64,000 nt of DNA from Balaenoptera acutorostrata (taxonomy: Eukaryota; Chordata; Mammalia; Artiodactyla; Balaenopteridae): the NCBI RefSeq assembly GCF_949987535.1, contig NC_080079.1, forward strand, positions 58,025,613-58,089,612, given 5' to 3'. The notes beneath the pieces were generated by a model, which did no database searches, had not been told where the DNA came from, and saw nothing but the letters and a program-made list of their open reading frames with translations. The number at the start of each line of letters is the position of its first letter. The first letter of the stretch is position 1. This document shows positions 35,500 to 46,910 of the stretch, one piece after another. A program made the translations under genes and the position numbers.

Positions 35500-37500
35500 T
35501 TAAAGTCTATTTTGCCTGATAATAAAACAGCCAAACTGCTTTCTTTTGGTTAGAATTTGTCTGCTGCGTCTTTCCCCAGTCCTTTACTTTCAGCTTTTCT
35601 GGATCTTCAAATTATAGATGTGTTTCTGGGAAATAGCACATTCCTAAATAATTTAAACCCACTCAGGTGATTGTTTCTTTTAATTGGTGGGTTGAATCTA
35701 TTTACACTTACTGAAATTTCAGATCTGTTTGAATACATTCTATCATTTTCTTTTATTATTTCTGTTTATCCTACTTTATGCTGCTCTCCCCCACCCCCTT
35801 TTCTGCTTTCTTTATTTGCCTTTCATCCCTCTTTGATTTGGGAGCGATCCATTCCATTTTTATTCTTTCAGTGGTTACTCCTAAAATTTTAACATGTTCA
35901 CTTGACTTAATCTCAACTTGATTCATACCTCTAACCCTCTTACAGACAAATCTAAGTATCTTGATATGGTCAACCCTGTTGCACACTCTCCAACATGTTA
36001 TTGGGTCTGGTATTTTGGTTCCATCTTGTTTGGTCCTGCCCAAATTGGTCATTAATATTGCTGTGGTTGTTTTAGAAATTAGTGCGTGCAGACTATTACC
36101 CATGTGGTAGTCAATATCTTTGCTCATCAGCGTTTCTTCTTCATTCCTCCCTTCTGTGTTCCGTTTCTTGGCCCCTGAAGTTCATCCTTCAGAAATTCTT
36201 TCAGGGAGAGTCTGTTGGTGACAGATGCTTTCGGTTTTCATTTGTCTAAAAACATTTTATTTCAGCCTCACGGTTGAGTCACAATGTAGTTGTGCATAGA
36301 GTTCTAGGTTGACAGTTATTTTCATTCAGTCCTTTGAAGATACTCTTCTGCTGTCCCTGGGTTCAGTTTTGCTGTTGAGAAGTCTGCTAATTGTCATTCC
36401 TCCATTTCTCTTTTCTCTCTTGTTGCTTTTCATATTTTACTCTTTGACGTTGGTGAATTATGGTTTCTCTACAAAGCATCTATAGGGTTTGGTTTTTTAT
36501 TTATCCTGCCCAGAAGTTGTGCTTCCTGAATTTATGAAGTCTTGTTTTTCATCAGTTCTCCACCATTATCTCTTTGAATATTATCTCTCCTTATTCTCCA
36601 TGATCGTTTTCTGGAACTCTCACTAGATACCATATGATAGACATTCTCCTTCTATCTGCTCTGCCCGCCAAGTCAGTGCTCTTATTTCTATCTTTTTCTT
36701 TTTGTGTACTACATGCTGGATGTGTTTCTCAGATCTATTTTTATTTGCCTAATTCTTATAGTCCAACTGAGTCTAATTTGCTATTTATCCTAATCACTGA
36801 GTTTTAAAATTTCAGTGGCTATTAAATTCTTTTTCCATAAATTCTTTTTGGTTCTTTTCCAAATCTGCTTGTTTTTTGTTCCATTGCATTTTTTCAGTTT
36901 ATTTCCTTCTTTTATACCTTTAATAATTTTTAAAATTAATTTTTATTGGAGTATTGTTGCTTTTCAATGTTGTATTAGTTTCTGCTGTACAGCAAACTGA
37001 ATCGGCTATACGTATACATATATCTGCTTGTTTTTGGATTTCCTTCCCATTTAGGTCACCACAGAGCATAGAGTAGATTTCCCTGTGCTATACAGTAGAT
37101 TCTCATTAGTTATCTATTTTATACATAGTAGTGTATATATGTCAATCCCAATCTCCCAATTCATTCCACCACCACTTCCTCCCTCGGTATCCATACATTT
37201 GTTCTCTACGTCTTTGTCTCTATTTCTGCTTTGCACATAAGTTCATCTGTACCATTTATACCTTTAATAATTTAAAATAACTAATTTTATATTCTCTCTT
37301 ATTATTCATTTACCAGAAGTTCTTGACAGCCCTAGCTGATCTTGCTTTCCTTTTATCTATTGACATTTGCCCCTGATGTGATTGTTTTTTCATGGGTTTT
37401 GAAATTTTGGATTGTGAATTCCTATTCAATGAAGGCTTATCTTTGGGAATCCTTCTCATTGTGAGTTGAGGATGTGTATCTTCTTTTACAAATTTTTAAA
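35500..37500 (-). mobile_element. Ancient L1, antisense, host of a nested L1
   Basis: Diverged antisense L1 from about 35500 (endonuclease-region-like sequence 'ttgcctgataataaaacagcc') to about 36910, resuming at 37274. A later L1 3' piece (36930-37254) is nested in it. No intact frame. Confidence 0.7.
36930..37254 (-). mobile_element. L1 3'-UTR insertion nested in older L1
   Basis: An antisense artiodactyl/cetacean-type L1 3'-UTR (ATTGGAGTATTGTTGC, then TGCTATACAGTAGATTCTCA). The perfect 19-bp duplication TTTATACCTTTAATAATTT lies at 36911-36929 and 37255-37273. Confidence 0.95.
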
Positions 37501-37894
37501 ATTCTGGTCAATTAGTAAGCTTTAATGTGTATACCAGATGCCCAGCAAAGTCTTGTCTTTGTTGATGATATGGACAACTTACAAAAAGATAAATAAATCT
37601 CCTTACCGCCCCCCTCCTTTTACTGGGAGCAGACCTGTTTCTCTTCCACATTCTCTCTAAGCATTTTTGCTTATGAATCTGAGATTTTCACTGTTGTTGA
37701 GACATACATTCGTGGGACAAGAGAATGTGGCTGGCCTCAGGAGAAGAGAAATGAGCAAAAGTTCTGGAAAGGGGGAAAAGAGGATGGAACAATCCTTCAG
37801 TCGCAGGAAGAGAGAAAACATTGAGCAGGAAACAAAGAGGAGTAAACAAGACTACCATCATCTCTGGGTTGAGAGAGGGGAGCAAAGGCAAGGG

Positions 37895-38290
37895 TAGTAT
37901 GCTAACACATATATATGGAATCTAAAAAAAAATGGTTCTGATGAACCTAGGGGCAGGACAGGAATAAAGACGCAGACATAGAGAATGAACTTGAGGACAC
38001 GGGGGAAAGGGGAAGCTGGGACGAAGTGAGAGAGTAGCATTGACATATATACACTACCAAATGTAAAATAGATAGCTAGTGGGAAGCAGCTGCATAGCAC
38101 AGGGAGATCAGCTCGGTGCTTTGTGACCACCTAGAGGGGTGGGATAGGGAAGGTGGGAGAGAGACGCAAAAGGGAGGGGGTATGGGGATGTATGTATACA
38201 TATAGCTGATTCACTTTGTTATACAGCAGAAACTAACACAACATTGTAAAGCAATTATACTCCAGTAAAGCCGTTAAGAAAAAAAAAAGA
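37895..38290 (+). mobile_element. L1 3'-UTR insertion, sense
   Basis: Starts at about 37895 ('gctaacacatatatatgg') and ends in AGTAAAGCCGTTAAG plus a poly-A. An imperfect duplication (GGCAAGGGTA / GACAAGAGTA) flanks it. Confidence 0.92.
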
Positions 38291-38429
38291 CAAGAGTAAC
38301 ATGGCAAGGGACCAAAGAGGGGGGCAGGTATCTCATTGTGTGGAGGATAAGAACTTGGAGAAAGTGGGAAGAGGTATATACCCATGTTTCTGCTTTTATT
38401 AATGATAGCAGAGCACAGCGAAAAGCCAA

Positions 38430-38650
38430 GAGTTAACCATGTGCCAGGGACTGTGCTAAGAGCGTTATCTGGATTCTTTCCTTTGGTCCTCATAACAACT
38501 CATTGAGGAGGCACTTCTATTCTCCCTAATACACAGATGAGGACACTGAAATTCAAGAAGCTAAGAAGCGTAACCCACACCCCACAGCCAGAGAGAGGAG
38601 CAGAGCTGAAATTTGAACCCAGCTCTGTTCAACTCCAGAGCAGGAACATG
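38430..38650 (-). mobile_element. MIR SINE, antisense
   Basis: Has TGTGCCAGGGACTGTGCTAAG, then CAGATGAGGACACTGAAATTC and GAAATTTGAACCCAGCTCTG in order. Confidence 0.85.
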
Positions 38651-38955
38651 TAGGCACTTCAGGGCTGAGCTGGCACTTGCACTGGGTTATGATTCAGAAT
38701 ACTTTAATATAGGTGGTAGCTCCTCCAGGGAACCCACACGCAGTGGTAGGGAGAGCTGCTGAGGACGGGGAGACCCCGTTTATGGAAATTGTCAAGAGCA
38801 CAAAGCACATGGCACGTGGTGGGTGCTTAATAAATATTTGCCTAATAAACAATCAGGTTTTTTCCTTTGTAGAATTGAGGGGCTGAGTCCTGGAGCAGTG
38901 GAATAGGATGTGTTAGGTTGAGATGCTTTCCTCCCCAGCTCCTCCCTTGGCTTTA

Positions 38956-39278
38956 TTATTATTATTATTTTTTCTATCTACGTTCTTTTTTTTTTTAACA
39001 TCTTTATTGGAGTATAATTGCTTTACAATGGTGTGTTACTTTCTGCTTTATAACACAGTGAATCAGTTATAAATATACATATGTTCCCATATCTCTTCCA
39101 TCTTGCATCTCCCTCCCTCCCACCCTCCCTTTCCTACCCCTCTAGGTGGTCACAAAGCACAGAGCTGATCTCCCTGTGCTATGCGGCTGCTTCCCACTAG
39201 CTATCTATTTTACATTTGGTAGTATATGTATGTCCATGCCACTCTCTCACTTTGTCACATCTTCCCCTTCCCCCTCCC
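38956..39278 (-). mobile_element. L1 3'-UTR insertion, antisense, with target-site duplication
   Basis: Antisense 3'-UTR after a T-rich left end (TTATTGGAGTATAATTGC). The duplication CTCCCTTGGCTTTA lies at 38942-38955 and 39279-39292. Confidence 0.94.
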
Positions 39279-40929
39279 CTCCCTTGGCTTTAAAGTCCTC
39301 TTCAGTCACCTGGAGAGACCAGTGTCCTGGTCATTTTTCCTGGTGAGGAGGCTGGGCTGGATGGGATTTTTGAGAAGCATGTCATACTGCAGCTGACACG
39401 GTGATGAGGAACTGCTGCCTGGCCGTTTGGACACTCTCTCGGCTGGGTGACAGTTTCTAGATATCGATCGTGCTGAGTCCTATGATTATCAGTCTCCATC
39501 TTGGTGACGAGAAGAGACCACATAATGAAGGGATTCCTCCCTTGTCCCCATCTCCTGCACACACAGCCCAGGATCACCCCCAACCAGTGCAGACCCCGAG
39601 TCTTTCGGGTTGGAATGTCCAAGCTGTAGGGTCTCCCCAGACCTGTGCTTTGCAGGTAGGCCCAGCATCTCAAGTATTTATTCTCCTGGGAAAGGAGAAA
39701 ACCCAGAGTGATGGGAGTTAGGAGGGTGGGGGAGAGTGGGAAGGTGCACTGCCAGGAATTTGCCACCGGGATCCTGTGTCTTTCCTTTAGAAGGGAAACG
39801 ATTTGTTTCTTACTGCAGAAGCTGCGGAGCCCCCTTATACTACAGCTGCAAGCTGTCTGCTTTGCCAGGGAAGCGGAGCACCCAGAAGAGGCCACCAACT
39901 GGGCAACTGTGTGTCCCTTTGTCTTCCTTATATCTCTGGTCTCCTTATTGTCCTTCCTTCCTTCCCCCCTCCCTCCCTCCCTCTTTGTGTCTTTCTCTCT
40001 CTCTGTTCCCATCTCTCTCCCTCTCCTTCCTTTAACTCTTCCTGTTGTCTCTCCCTCTCCTTCTCTGCTCTCCCAGTCCCTCTCCCATGCCTCACACTTT
40101 GCTTTCTGTGAACTTTTCCATCGCTCCATCCACCTCCCAACGCCTTCTTTCTCTCCAAAGGCACAGCACGGCACCAAGTCCTCCCTCCTCCCTCGCCCCA
40201 CCATGCCCTGAGAAGGTCCTGGCTTGCCTGAAGCCCCAGAGCTCATACCACAGAGGTCCTTCAAAGCTCCCTTCTGGGCTTCAGGCTGCATCCGGGCTCC
40301 AGGGAGAGGCCAAGGAGCTGGGCTGCCAGATGCACCTGCTGAGTTTAAAGTCCCCCACTGGGGAGCGTTTCCTGGGCTACCTTGGATGCCTGGCCCCTGC
40401 AGGGTGCCCAGAGGCCCCGATACTGTGGGGACGAGCTCCCTGGGTGCCTGCTATCAGCCCGGGGGACTTCTGAGGCCCTCTGTGCTGACCCACGGCGGGG
40501 GCTCCCTTGGCAGTGGGCTCCCAATGGAGCAAAGGGCCCCATGGGGCTCAGAGACCCAGATCAGCATTTTAAAGAAAGGTCAGCCAGAAGGGATTTCTGA
40601 GACCTGCTGGGAACAGAGGGGATGATGGCCGGGGAAGTTCACCAGCCCCAGGCCCCCAGCAGGCCCATCTGCTGCCCAGGTGGCATTTGAGAGGGCAGGA
40701 AAGGCACAGATAAGAACAGGGGAGAGTTGGACTCCAACTTCAGCTCAGTCCCTGATGAGCGAAGATTTGGGCAGGTTATATAATATTTCCAAGCCTCACT
40801 TTCCTCCCTTTCAAAAGAAAAAGTCAGAGAAAATGATCTCTAGAGTGCTTCCAGCTCTAGAGTTAGGATGGTCCCAGGAGGGGGCTGAGGGCTGGTTGAC
40901 CATGAGGCTGATGTTGTCCACTGACCCCA

Positions 40930-41070
40930 GGAAGGCTTTGGAACAAATACCAGCTCTGTGTGTGACTCTGGGTGAGGCGGGTACATAACCTATTTGAGCC
41001 TCAGTTTCTACATCTGTATAGTGAGGGTAATACCTACTTATGGGATCCTGTTAGAATTATTAAACCAAGA
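40930..41070 (+). mobile_element. MIR SINE fragment
   Basis: Contains TGTGACTCTGGGTGAGGCGG, then GAGCCTCAGTTTCTACATCTG in MIR order. A related but weaker piece lies at about 40700-40830. Confidence 0.75.
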
Positions 41071-43257
41071 AAGAAAACACAGCATTTCTCGAAGGATAAG
41101 CTGTGTGGCCCCAGGTGGTATACAGGCTGACTTTAGCTCATCCTCCATCCTGGCACTCAATGACAAAGTCAGGCCCTGCTCAGTCCTTTCTCAAACCCAG
41201 TTGTCACGGAGACAGTTGGAGTGACTGCAACACATCGATATCACTCGCCAGTTTCTCCGTTTAGCAAAGGGAGTCCAGGCCTCAGGGTAAGGGCTGGCTG
41301 TTGACAACATCAAGTTCTGACTTGATAACATCGTTTTTATTTATTATGTCTGTTTTTACACTTTCCTTCTATTTATTATTTATTTCTATGTTTGTATTTT
41401 ATCTTATTTATTTTAATTTTATTTCTTATTATTTATTTACCTTCTGTGCATAGCAATGCTGGTTTTCCACGAAGGCAGTGTTATAGAATATCCTTTTGAT
41501 ATAAATTTGAGTAAGTAAAAGCAATCAGTTGGAGACAAATATTAAGTAATAGTTCAGGCAGCATGATGATATGGTAAAAGTTGTGAAGGCGATGTAAGAA
41601 TTGGGGGAAATGTTTGCATTAAATCTGGGGACATGTCAAGTGCTTCCTGTGGTCCCTGACCTCTTTAGTGGGTAATCATGACTATTCCTGCCCTTGAAGG
41701 AAGGGCATGTACTGCCACATGCCATTTCTCTGCCTGTCACCTCAGCTCCCAGGTAGTGCTGATGACGCCGTCTCCCCAGAGTGAGCCTTCTGGGCGTTGC
41801 AGTGTGGGGATAAATCCTGTTCAGTCTTTAGATTGGTTCTGATTCAAATGGTCTCTCCCACTGAGTTTAATGGGAAGTCATTTCAATGGGTCACCAGATT
41901 ATGAACCATTGAATTTCTACACTAATGATAAAGGGGTTGGAATTCCCATTTGAGCCATTGTACTTTAACCAGAACATGTATTACCCTCTGAAGTAAATGC
42001 CACGTATGCATATCAGCCAGTATGTCTCAGTATAGTGTCACCAAGACAGATCTTGACAGAAGAGTCAGGAGCAAGTGAAATCAAAAGCTGTTAAGTCCAC
42101 GACTGTCCATCACCCAGGGAGTTCCCAGAATGGTCAGGACAACTTGTGCGTTACTTTGTTCAACTCACAGCTTTCAATTTGGTTACAAGGAGGGAAGAAC
42201 AAAATGAGATTTACAGATAAGCAAAGGGATGTTTCCGTAAGCCTGCAATCTAGCACAGCGACTCGCAGGGAATGCATTTAGCGCAGCATCCCGGGGGTCC
42301 CCGGGGCTTTCTGAATGCAAAGACTCAGCCATGTGCCCCGGGGGAATCTGCCTGTAACAGTCTGCTCTGTCCCAGCTGCATAGTGCAAGGGATGCATACT
42401 TTTTGCATAGTGCATACCTTCTAGTCGTTATCTAAAGTATCCAAAGTTGGTGCTCATATAGGCCTATGTCAGAGGTCCCCAGGGAGGAAGAGCTGGTGGG
42501 GCACTCAGCGGATGCCGCCAACAGCTTCAGCACCCGGAGAAGCCAGAGGTCACTGCTCTCTGTGTTTGGACTTGTAGGCACTGGCACAGCACTCTCTCTG
42601 GATTAGTAGGACAGCTGTGCAGAATTCCCCTTGGTGGCAGACTCAAGGACTCAGCTTGAAACGTGGCAAGCTCCTTCCATAAAGACTTGTAATGAATTTT
42701 CCTCTTGAACTCAGCCACCAGTTTTTGGAGCTGTGTTTTCTTAATGGCTTATTCTTCTGCGACTCCCAGGATATTGCTGGATTGGGATTTTGTCTTATTT
42801 TGTTTGTTTTTGCAAAAATATTGCAAAAGCAGAATTTCTTGGTTTCACACAGGTAGCCTTAACTCTCATAAAAATACCATGGTTTATAATTTGTTAAGCC
42901 ATTAAATTATGATCTCATCTTTGGGAAGCAGGAAGCTTGGCAACTGTGGGATAGATACTAAAGTTAAAGAAGGGATGTGACTTCAAGGGGGGCCAATTGT
43001 CAGTGTGAAACAGGGTGATCCTGCTCTGGATAAGGTTACGCCAAAAGCAGACACCAACAGTGTAAGTCAAAATTAGAAGTTAGTGAAACCCACAGAGACG
43101 TCTGACTTTTGACTCATCTCTCCTTATTCTCAAGAGGGTTTGTAAGTGGGAAGGATGGCCTCAGCATTGTCCTTTTTTGCACAAGTGGCAAGAGCTTCTA
43201 GGCAGAGGCAGGATTAAACCCCTTGATTCATCTGCACAGTCCATCCCGTTTATTTTT

Positions 43258-43397
43258 ATATTTTTGTTCTTTTCTTATTTTTTTCTTTTGGCTGCACTGC
43301 ACAGCATGCGGGGTCTTAGTTCCCCAACCAGGGATCGAACCCGTGTCCCCTCCAGTGGAAGCACAGTCTTAACTACAGGACCGCCAGGGAAGTCCCT
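43258..43397 (-). mobile_element. CHR-type SINE, short form
   Basis: Antisense short copy ending CGCCAGGGAAGTCC. The imperfect duplication CCATCCCGTTT / CCATCCCTTTT flanks it (about 43241 and 43398). Confidence 0.93.
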
Positions 43398-44426
43398 CCA
43401 TCCCTTTTATAATGTAGTCAGTCAAGTACCTTGGAGCACGAGGGATGAGGAGTTGAGTTCTAGACTGCCCAGATCTTGAACCAGAGCTTTCGCAAAGATC
43501 AAATCAGGGACCTTCTAAGAAAAGGATGAGAAAGTCTATTGGTCTGGGAGTCAGAAGAACAAGTGAGGAGTAGCGAGGAGAACCTCTTTCCTTTGGTGCC
43601 TTCTTTTCCCACCGTGAAAATGGGTGGATGAATTTTTGCCCTGCTTACCTCCCAGAGGCAAGGTCCACAGTACTGATGTTCTGATGGGGTGACATTGCTC
43701 ACAGAGATGAAAGGGAGGCGGGAATTTCCAGAAGTCTGATGGGATGGAAGTGGAGGACGAATTCTAAGCAGGGCATGGTCCATGAGTTGGGCCTACTTTG
43801 ACCCAGCCATGGATGTATCAATAGTTTAGGGAAATGAAGGCTACATTCTTTCAGTTTGTATCTTGGCTGGCATTGGGAACAATGACTGAGAAAGATATGG
43901 TGGGACCACAGACACTATTTTCCCCAGAACCGTTGGCTTTCATGTGTGAGAAAAGGGGAGAATTTTCTCTGGGTGCCATGTCCTGGCTCCCAAATTCTTC
44001 ACTTGGAACTGGCTGATATGAGGTCCCTGATATAGGGCAAGGCTGGGAAGTAGCCCACAGGCAGGTTGGCTTGGACATGCACCCTCTCTAGAAGACAGGT
44101 GCTGGGGCTAGGAGTAAGAATGTCTGTGGAAATCTTCAGGGCATCTTTTTGACTAGTATGAATCACTGACACAGGTTTGGGACTTATTTAAAAAGATGTT
44201 AAGTTTTGGAATAACCTAAGTGTCAGCAGTATGCCATCTAATAGAATATTATTCAATTATTAAAAAAAAAGTATCTATGATATTTAATGACATGGAGGAA
44301 AATGCTTACAGTGTAATGTTAAGGGAAAATAGAATAAAAATTAGATGTTCAATCTAACCCTAATTTTGCAAAAATACACACTCAAGAAAACACATGAAAG
44401 AAATATATAAAAATATCAATAATGGT

Positions 44427-44700
44427 GGGACTTCCCTGGTGGCTCAGTGGTTAAGAATCCACCTGCCAATGCAGGGGACACAGGTTCAATGCCTGGTCCA
44501 GGAAGATCCCACATGCCTGTGTGCCACAACTACGGAGCCTGGGCTCTAGAGCCCGTGCTCCACAACAGGAGAAGCCACCCTAATGACAAGCCCTCCCACC
44601 GCAACGAAGAATAGCCCTTGCTCGCTGCAACGAGAGAAAGCCCATGTGCAGCAACGAAGACCCAATGCAGCCAAAAATAAATAAATAAATAAATTTATTT
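44427..44700 (+). mobile_element. CHR-type SINE, long form, with target-site duplication
   Basis: Sense copy starting GGGACTTCCCTGGTGGCTCAG with an AAATAAATAAAT tail. The duplication at 44409-44426 and 44701-44718 (18 bp, two mismatches, ending ACAATGGT or ATAATGGT) marks the insertion. Confidence 0.95.
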
Positions 44701-45479
44701 AAAAATATTAACAATGGTTATCTGTTAATGGTGAGATTCTAGGTGACTTTTTTTTTTAACAACTGAAAATAATAAGTTCCTTTATTAAGAAATATACTTT
44801 GGCTGCTGTTCCAAACCACAAGATAACAGGGACAAAGTGAGAGTTTTTTCCCCTCTCACTTAATAGGGTGAGCTAAACAACCATGGGCTGCTGTCCTAGC
44901 TCTTTGGTGTTTGGGGGACCAGACTCCTTCTATTTGTTGCGTGCTAAAGAGGCAGTTATTCAACCTCATGAACTAAGATCACATCCATATTCCAGCCAGT
45001 GGGGAGAAGAGATGGGAAATAGAGGGAATGTCTCTTCTTTTTAACCGTACAACCTATAGAGCGCATGTAGTATCTGTTCAGATTCCACTGGCTAAAATTT
45101 AGTCACATGGTCCACACCCACTGCAAGGGAAACTGAGAAATATAGGGGTTTTTTTTTCAAATTAAAGATGGGTTGATAAAGGTATAAGGTCAACAGATAA
45201 AAGGCAATTATATTTGTATATATCTAGGTGATTTTTATACTCTTTTATGAAACTTTATGAGTCTGAATTATTCTTATAAGTAGAAAAAGATATTTATAGT
45301 AAACAAACCCCTCAAAGCTTGCTCTCTGAGTCCCTCTCTCCATCCTGGGGACCAGTGCTCCCTTCTGGTACTCAGAGGCCCTTGAGCATGGTTTCAAGGG
45401 ATGTGCTGCAGTGGTCTTCTTCTTTTGTTACAAATCACAAAGAGAGAAATTTCTCCAAAGGTACAGTCTCTCGTGATAA

Positions 45480-45640
45480 CTCGACAGATCTAAGCCTCAG
45501 TTTCCTTGCCAGTAAATGGGAGAATAGCTACTGCCCTTTCTGACACTACAAAGAGATTATAAAGACTAGGGTAAGGAACGTGAGAGTACTATTAGTCGTT
45601 CAGAAGATAACACAGTGGTAATTTAAGGAGTGTTAGGTTA
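45480..45640 (+). mobile_element. MIR SINE fragment
   Basis: Contains GCCTCAGTTTCCTTGCCAGT followed by AAATGGGAGAATAGCTACTG. Confidence 0.7.
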
Positions 45641-45877
45641 CCAATAGTAGTTATAGCTTAGAAGATCTGACATCAAATCATGGTGACGTGAACCCTGTTA
45701 GCGCCTTTATCACAACAGTGTATATGCTAGTAGGACTGACAACTGGATAATTAATATTATTGTGGTTGTAGATTTTTACAGCAGAGTTTTCTCTTTGGAA
45801 TGTTCATATCTCAAATTTCTGTTTTAATAAGCTCCTTTTTTGAACATTCACAAAATAATGTCATGTGCCAAGAAGAA

Positions 45878-45893
45878 CCACCAGAGGGCGCTA
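45878..45893 (+). promoter_or_regulatory. CTCF-type motif
   Basis: CCACCAGAGGGCGCTA fits the CTCF core CCASYAGRKGGCRS at every position. It is about 4 kb upstream of the KCNMA1 start, in + orientation, outside any repeat I recognise. Binding is inferred from the motif only. Confidence 0.65.
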
Positions 45894-46809
45894 AATCACT
45901 TACAGAGTTCACCTGGCTTCTTTAGAGCGGAATCACCCAGATTTATGACGAGAGTATGGGAAGTAGATCCAGGTCTGAAAAAAATGAAATCTATGTACGT
46001 TAATTGTGATGTTGGGCCGACATTTAAGTAAATAAGCTTCTTTGTTCTCCTTGGCTATTACTTCAGTCTCTCTGCCTTTTTAGTTTGTGTGTTTATGCAC
46101 TTTTATTTATTTCTTTTAAATCGGTTGGGATTGTTCAGAGTAGAATAATTTAGAAACGTGAAACCCCAGTTTCCTGTGATGCCTGCCACAGGCACATGTT
46201 GACATGATAAAGAGGCTGCCCTCCTCGCTGAGAAGCTTATAAATGTGACTAGAAATAAATAAGTGCCTTGTATTGTTTTCAGAACGGGGGAGGTTGGAAT
46301 TTCTACTTTCATAAAGACTTTCAGTTCTTGTGCAATGGCTCTCAATTTCCAGCCTGCAGACACACCTACAAGAGGTGAAATACACCGGGGCAATTTGTAG
46401 GTGCTTCTCTATAGCCTTCACATTCCCAAGGCCATCCCAGGGAGTGGGAAGGTGGGGAGTGGGCGTGCGTGTCAGGGTTCTGAGGGCCCACCGGCCTGGA
46501 GCGGCTCTGTAACGCCCTGGCGTCTGTCCATACCCAGCTGTCTGTGGGTCCATGTGGGCTGCTGTGTAACGGCTGCAGCAGAAGGCAGAGGCACTGTGCT
46601 TCAGTTCTCATCCCAACTGAGGGGCCTCATGGGGTGCAGGACAGCAGTGTGGGTCAGGGAGCGACAATCTTGCCTGTACTCATCTCCCCCGCTACACAAA
46701 CACAGGGACTGGCTTGGGGGGGGGTGGTCAGAAGCTTTGATCTATGTTTGGCTGTTTGTTTTTGGGTCACAGTAATTACAAAGAAGATCTGTGTGTTTTC
46801 TTTTTCAAC

Positions 46810-46910
46810 CTTTGAAACAATCCTTTGAGGTAGGCAGGGCAGTTCTTATTTTTATTCCAATTTACAAATGAGAAAGCACAATGAATGAAGGGTTACCTAA
46901 GGTTCCCTTT
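46810..46910 (-). mobile_element. MIR SINE fragment, antisense
   Basis: Contains AATCCTTTGAGGTAGGCAGG followed by CAATTTACAAATGAGAAAGC. Confidence 0.65.

Larger units (their letters stand above)
32887..35500. other. Non-coding stretch with MER5A and MIR
   Basis: Contains an antisense MER5A-like element and a MIR. The remaining sequence shows no recognisable gene. Confidence 0.55.
38300..43240. other. Mostly non-coding single-copy stretch
   Basis: Contains an antisense MIR (38430-38650), an L1 3'-UTR (38956-39278), a CT-rich patch (39950-40080), sense MIRs near 40700-40830 and 40930-41070, and an AT-rich TTATTT patch near 41340-41450. Long frames at 39302-40291 (minus) and 39708-40211 (plus) lack domains and are shaped by the CT patch. 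Confidence 0.55.

Noticed and set aside
39302..40291. 329-codon minus-strand frame
   Set aside because: Part of it is a CT-rich patch read as Arg/Glu; no domain recognised.
42526..42545. REST/NRSF-like site
   Set aside because: The left half TTCAGCACC is perfect but the right half does not fit, so it is only a half site.
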